Of a DNA stretch of 64,000 nt, positions 60,500-64,000 are shown piece by piece. Position 1 is the stretch's first letter; every line of letters starts with the position of its first letter. The notes under the pieces were generated by a model. It was not told the DNA's origin. It did no database searches and was given only the letters and a program-made list of their open reading frames with translations. The translations under genes were made by a program, and so were the position numbers. Source of the DNA: an uncultured Lachnospiraceae bacterium (GTDB taxonomy: Bacteria > Bacillota > Clostridia > Lachnospirales > Lachnospiraceae); NCBI GenBank assembly GCA_910588965.1, contig CAJUSO010000002.1, positions 1 to 64,000 on the forward strand, written 5' to 3'.

Positions 60500-61558
60500 T
60501 TATATTTTACTTAACAGGCGGCCCAGCAGCCCTTCAAAGGAAATGCCTATCTCCTTCATCATATTCGGGTATCTGCTGTGGCTGGTAAACCCAGGGATGG
60601 TATTGACCTCATTAAAGTAAATATCCCCTTGGGGCGTTAAGAACATATCCACCCTGGCAAAATCGCTGCAGCCCAGGCCCCGGTAGATCTTAACCGCCGT
60701 ATCCTGGATTTCCTTTGCCTTCTGGGGCGAAATCCTTGCCGGGACATGGATGCTGGAGGATTTCAGGGTATATTTTTCTGTGTAATCAAAAAACCCCTGG
60801 GACAGTTCAATCTCGTCCACAGCGCCGACAATCAGTTCCTCCGTCCCTAAGATTGCGCAGCCTACTTCAAAACCATCTATCGTTTCCTCTATGATGACAC
60901 AAGAATCATAGGCAAACGCATGCTCCACAGCCGCCTGCAGCTCTCCCTCCCAGGCAACTTTCGTAATCCCAAACGACGAGCCTGCCCGCATGGGCTTTAC
61001 AAAAAGGGGATACCCCAGTTCCTTAGCCCATCGCCTCACTTTGGGGAAATCATCCATCCCATCCTCCGTGACGGTATAGGAGGCAGGAACCTTTACACCG
61101 CATTCCTTGACCAGGCGGTGGGCGGCCTCCTTATCCATGCAGACGGCGGAACTCATGGTATTGCACCCAACCAGGGGGATCCCTGCCAGTTCCAGCACGC
61201 CCTGCACTGTCCCATCCTCCCCATTCTTCCCATGCAGGATTGGCAATGCGCCGTCTAAAGGAAACTCCTCTACGCCCTCCTGCTTCAGCAGCAAAATGCC
61301 ATGCAGCCCCTTATCCGGGGAAACTGCAACCGGGATACAGTCCTTTGCATCCAGCCAGGCCCCGCCTGGGATATTCGCTGGGTCGCCCTGGTACAGATAC
61401 CATTTCCCATCCTTGGAAATCCCAATCATCACCAACTCATATGCCTCCGTATCAATATGGGTAATCACTGCATGGGCAGACTGCAGGGAAACCTCATGCT
61501 CACTGGAACATCCTCCAAATAAAACCGCAACCCTTTTCCTTTGCTTCTTCTCAGACAT
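60500..61558 (-). CDS. vanG: VanG-type D-alanine:D-serine ligase
   Basis: ATP-grasp ligase that would join D-Ala to D-Ser, giving precursors with low vancomycin affinity. The 352 residues match VanG in length. GGCSSEHEVSLQSAHAV starts the first domain; LPILHGKNGEDGTVQG, FVKPMRAGSSFGITKV and NEVNTIPGFTSHSRYPNMM are ligase signatures. The specificity loop reads GFFDYTEKYTLKS: Glu-Lys-Tyr (261-263) is the form seen in VanC/E/G-type enzymes. The neighbouring VanT halves support the serine assignment. An ordinary D-Ala-D-Ala ligase remains the alternative. Start after AAAGGAG with 8-nt spacing; nine extra codons are possible upstream. Confidence 0.82.
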   Translation of the reverse strand: MSEKKQRKRVAVLFGGCSSEHEVSLQSAHAVITHIDTEAYELVMIGISKDGKWYLYQGDPANIPGGAWLDAKDCIPVAVSPDKGLHGILLLKQEGVEEFPLDGALPILHGKNGEDGTVQGVLELAGIPLVGCNTMSSAVCMDKEAAHRLVKECGVKVPASYTVTEDGMDDFPKVRRWAKELGYPLFVKPMRAGSSFGITKVAWEGELQAAVEHAFAYDSCVIIEETIDGFEVGCAILGTEELIVGAVDEIELSQGFFDYTEKYTLKSSSIHVPARISPQKAKEIQDTAVKIYRGLGCSDFARVDMFLTPQGDIYFNEVNTIPGFTSHSRYPNMMKEIGISFEGLLGRLLSKI

Positions 61559-61687
61559 TTTCTTTTCTCCTTTATTATAATTCATCTTTCTTCCTTATTA
61601 TTCCAACTTTTTTCATTGCTATGCCGCAGGCTTCCCGGCATGAGATGCCGCAAACGCCCTATCTACCCACAAAGATACCATCCCAAG

Positions 61688-61724
61688 GTGACACCCCTGT
61701 GACTTTTCCATGACAAATCCGTCA
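61688..61724 (-). promoter_or_regulatory. Three TGAC half-sites at 11-bp spacing upstream of vanG
   Basis: On the plus strand TGAC occurs at 61689, 61700 and 61711, and an inverted GTCA closes the last at 61721-61724. Direct repeats at one helical turn are the usual target of OmpR/PhoB-type regulators. They lie 130-165 bp before the vanG start. The hairpin CGGCAT-GAG-ATGCCG (61636-61650) lies between. No clear -10 was found. Confidence 0.5.
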
Positions 61725-61794
61725 TCTTCCTACCAGGCCGGCGCAAGGCCTTGCCTGGCAGCATGGCGCAGTGCGGGCGGCATCCCCCGAAGGG

Positions 61795-61862
61795 TTTTAT
61801 CTGATAGGAAAGACATGGACTTTCATGCTTTATGGCAAAACGGTCTTTCCTATCAGATAAAA
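61795..61862. repeat. Perfect 20-bp inverted repeat, 28-nt loop
   Basis: TTTTATCTGATAGGAAAGAC (61795-61814) and its exact complement (61843-61862). The first 18 nt of the arm are the same as at 113-130. It lies between vanG and the sucrose-type enzyme gene, outside any gene. Confidence 0.9.
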
Positions 61863-61901
61863 AACCTGCTTATCCCGTAATAATTATACGGGACAAACAG
61901 G
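61859..61901 (-). terminator. Terminator after the GH13 gene
   Basis: On the minus strand CCTG...CCCGTA pairs with TACGGG...CAGG (interior mismatches), followed by TTTTTTATC. The T-run runs directly into the recurring TATCTGATAGGAAAG element. Confidence 0.8.
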
Positions 61902-62033
61902 CTTGATACATTAAGATTCCATTGCTTTTTCCTAAGAAAACCTTAAGCCTCATTTATTATTTTATGAACCCACCCGAAAACCAGATACGCCGCACCGGCT
62001 CCCTGATTCTATCCGTCCTTTCTTCCCATCCGG

Positions 62034-63896
62034 TTAAGCATCCTTCCGAAGCCAATAGACCCCATAGCCTGGCATCTTCACATCTTTTGCCGGAAGCCTC
62101 CTGCCTGAAATCAGATCCGTATAGTTCCCATCCTCTTCCTTAATCCAGGCTGTCCGGGCGGATTCACTGAAATTAAACAGCGCCACCAGCTTCTCCTCCC
62201 CATTTGCCCGGATAAGCCCCAGGACAGAATCATCCCATGTGTCGATGGTCCACACAGACGCCTCGGACCCGAACACCCCATGGAGTTTCCGGATTTGTTC
62301 CAGCTTGCTGATTTTTGCAAAGAGCCTTTCCTGGATGCTGCCTTTCTCCGTCCGTTTCTCCGCCAGGTCCCAAGGGAATTTCCCCCGATGGAGGTATCTG
62401 GAATCCTCGCATTTCTTCAAATCCTGGTGGTAAGTATAGTCATTTTCCTGGCCAATCTCATCCCCGCTGTAAATCACCGGGATACCGGACTGTACCAGCA
62501 TATAGGCATGGAGCATAATATCCAGCTGGACAGCCTTTTCCAAATCCCCGTCCTTATGCTCATACCGTGCCTTTTCAATCCCGCAAAGGGAAGCCGTCGT
62601 CCCGCAGAGCCTTGCATCGCCAGAAGCCGGGTCGGCATTATACAGCTCCCCCCTGGCAAAGGAACCCGGGTACTGCCCTACAAAAAAGTCGTTCAGGTAT
62701 TTCTTGTGGCTGACTTCCTCCAGCCCAAACTGCTCCAGCCAAGGGTAATCCAGCCCCCAGCCTATATCGTCATGGCAGCGGAGGTAATTCAGGAACACGT
62801 ATTCCTTGGGCAGGCCGTTTACGATGTCCATCTGCTGCCTTAACAGGCGGATATCCTTGGTAGCCACACAGTTCCAGGTGGTGGCCATCGTGGTCACATT
62901 ATACAGCATATGGCATTCCGGCTTCTCCACCGTGCCAAAATATGGCACTACCTTATCTGGGGCCATTACCACTTCCCCTAGGAGCAGCACGCCAGGACAG
63001 ACAATCTCACAAATCATGCGCATCATGCGCACAATGCTGTGCACCTGGGGCAGGTTCCTGCAGTTGGTCCCCAGCTCCTTCCAGATATAGGGGACGGCGT
63101 CAATGCGGATAATGTCAATGCCCTGGTTAATCAGGTTCAAGGCATTGTCCATCATCTCATTTAAGACGGCCGGGTTCTTGTAATTCAAATCCCACTGATA
63201 GGGGTAAAAAGTCGTCATCACGTATTTCCCTATATCAGGAAGCCAGGTAAAATTGCCCGGCGCCGTGGTGGGGAATACCTGGGGGACAGTCTTCTCATAT
63301 TCCTGCAAAATCCCGTCATCCTCATAAAAATAATAATACCCCTGGTATTCGGGGTCTCCCTGCCTTGCCTTTTTCGCCCAGGCATGCTCTTCTGAAGTAT
63401 GGTTCATGACAAAATCCAGGCAGAGGCTAATCCCCCTGCGGTGGCAATCCTCTGCCAGGCGCCCCAAATCCTTCATGGCGCCCAAGCTGGGCTTTACTTT
63501 GCGGAAATCAGATACGGCATAGCCGCCGTCGTTCCCCTCCTCCGGGGCATCCAACAGCGGCATCAGATGGATGTAGTTGACATTGCACTCTTCCATGTAA
63601 TCCAGCTGCTTCCTGACCCCTTGCAGGTTTTCAGCAAAAGCATCCACATACATCATCATCCCCAGCAGGCGGTTCCCACGATACCAGTCCGGATGCCCTA
63701 TCCGGAACTGGTCTAATTCCTTCAGCCCTTCTCCCCTCTGCTGGTAATAACGGTACATCCTGCCGCAAAGATCCTCAAAGGCATCCATACGGTTCTCATA
63801 CAGCTCGCAGTACAGCCATTTCAATTCATCATAATGCTTTAAAAACCTTTCCCTGTACTCCTCTGCACAGGTTTCCAGTGAAAACTCCATGGGCAC
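62034..63896 (-). CDS. GH13 glucosidase/transglucosylase, amylosucrase-like
   Basis: A 620-residue (beta/alpha)8 enzyme of family GH13, apparently the amylosucrase or sucrose-hydrolase group. NYIHLMPLLDAPEEGNDGGYAV (shortened: HLMPLLDAPEEGNDGGYAV) and LDFVMNHTSEEH are the early conserved regions; GIDIIRIDAVPYIWKE carries the nucleophilic Asp, LLGEVVMAP the acid/base Glu, and LRCHDDIGWG the third acid. A C-terminal beta domain ends the protein. No signal peptide, so it is cytoplasmic and would act on imported sucrose or glucans. GTG start 4-5 nt after AAGGAGG; an ATG two codons later is possible. Confidence 0.85.
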   Translation of the reverse strand: MPMEFSLETCAEEYRERFLKHYDELKWLYCELYENRMDAFEDLCGRMYRYYQQRGEGLKELDQFRIGHPDWYRGNRLLGMMMYVDAFAENLQGVRKQLDYMEECNVNYIHLMPLLDAPEEGNDGGYAVSDFRKVKPSLGAMKDLGRLAEDCHRRGISLCLDFVMNHTSEEHAWAKKARQGDPEYQGYYYFYEDDGILQEYEKTVPQVFPTTAPGNFTWLPDIGKYVMTTFYPYQWDLNYKNPAVLNEMMDNALNLINQGIDIIRIDAVPYIWKELGTNCRNLPQVHSIVRMMRMICEIVCPGVLLLGEVVMAPDKVVPYFGTVEKPECHMLYNVTTMATTWNCVATKDIRLLRQQMDIVNGLPKEYVFLNYLRCHDDIGWGLDYPWLEQFGLEEVSHKKYLNDFFVGQYPGSFARGELYNADPASGDARLCGTTASLCGIEKARYEHKDGDLEKAVQLDIMLHAYMLVQSGIPVIYSGDEIGQENDYTYHQDLKKCEDSRYLHRGKFPWDLAEKRTEKGSIQERLFAKISKLEQIRKLHGVFGSEASVWTIDTWDDSVLGLIRANGEEKLVALFNFSESARTAWIKEEDGNYTDLISGRRLPAKDVKMPGYGVYWLRKDA

Positions 63897-63905
63897 AATC
63901 CCTCC

Positions 63906-64000
63906 TTATCTCAAATAATCCATACCAAAGCCTGCCTCTGCCCAAGAATGCCCCTGGCATTCCCGGATTGCCTTCCTTACTTGCAGCACCATGGATGGCG
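63906..64000 (-). CDS. C-terminal end of an unidentified gene (partial)
   Basis: The minus-strand frame that enters from the right edge ends with ECQGHSWAEAGFGMDYLR and TAA at 63906-63908, about 10 nt before the GH13 start. Residue composition is protein-like, and the close spacing suggests an operon with the GH13 gene. Too short to name. Confidence 0.5.
   Translation of the reverse strand, partial: PSMVLQVRKAIRECQGHSWAEAGFGMDYLR

Overview
The window looks like chromosome from an anaerobic, low-sporulation-signature member of the Clostridia, most likely family Lachnospiraceae. The reasons are the conserved block uvrC-hprK-murB-rapZ-whiA, the block polA-coaE-ftsA-like-yycJ, a HydF [FeFe]-hydrogenase maturase, indolepyruvate:ferredoxin oxidoreductase, a fused SecDF, a SCIFF peptide with its radical SAM maturase, and VanG/VanT-type cell-wall genes. 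Base composition looks close to half GC by eye. Nearly all genes lie on the minus strand; the exceptions are pyrG with a decayed neighbour (13.2-15.4 kb) and one two-component system (25.9-28.0 kb). I saw no rRNA, tRNA, CRISPR array, transposase, integrase or phage gene.

Layout. 0.2-13 kb: fba, a lipid kinase, whiA, rapZ, murB, an M18 aminopeptidase, hprK, uvrC and an ftsH with a very long tail, all read leftwards from a good promoter at 12.97 kb. 13.2-15.4 kb: pyrG and a broken secreted-protein gene. 15.4-21.6 kb: HAD phosphatase, membrane C39-like peptidase, a VanS/VanR-like pair, hydF with its small ACT-like partner, an acetyltransferase and a small conserved protein. 21.8-25.5 kb: TrkH, TrkA, DegV. 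25.9-28.0 kb: sensor/regulator pair on the plus strand. 28.2-29.1 kb: a broken Fic toxin with its antitoxin and operator. 29.2-36.0 kb: rRNA methyltransferase, a three-gene signalling operon, ung, hisF, hisH. 36.1-46.6 kb: an acidic membrane protein, the UPF0210 protein and its ACT partner, YycJ, a CoaE-FtsA-like fusion, polA. 46.9-54.2 kb: Na+/solute symporter, amidohydrolase, iorBA, secDF. 54.3-56.7 kb: a 44-bp repeat array, scfB, scfA and a structured leader. 57-61.6 kb: mutY, a split VanT (racemase gene plus membrane gene) and a VanG-type ligase. 62-64 kb: a GH13 sucrose-type enzyme and the tail of one more gene.

Most notable points. (1) vanG, vanTm and vanTr form an operon for D-Ala-D-Ser precursor synthesis with serine transport and racemisation, but no vanXY is nearby, and the VanRS-like pair lies 40 kb away. 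Three TGAC half-sites with an 11-bp period lie upstream of vanG. (2) The 46-residue SCIFF peptide gene sits behind a roughly 280-nt leader that can form a multi-branched RNA. (3) FtsH carries about 430 extra cytoplasmic residues ending in EDYLDRLLKGM, and the same motif starts an otherwise unrelated acidic membrane protein 23 kb away. (4) CoaE is fused to an FtsA-like ATPase. (5) Minisatellites (18-54 bp units) recur both between genes and in frame inside ftsH, polA and the coaE fusion, which suggests a genome that tolerates or generates such repeats.

Starts were chosen by ribosome-binding-site spacing; several genes use GTG or TTG. Family calls come from motif recognition, not from a database search.
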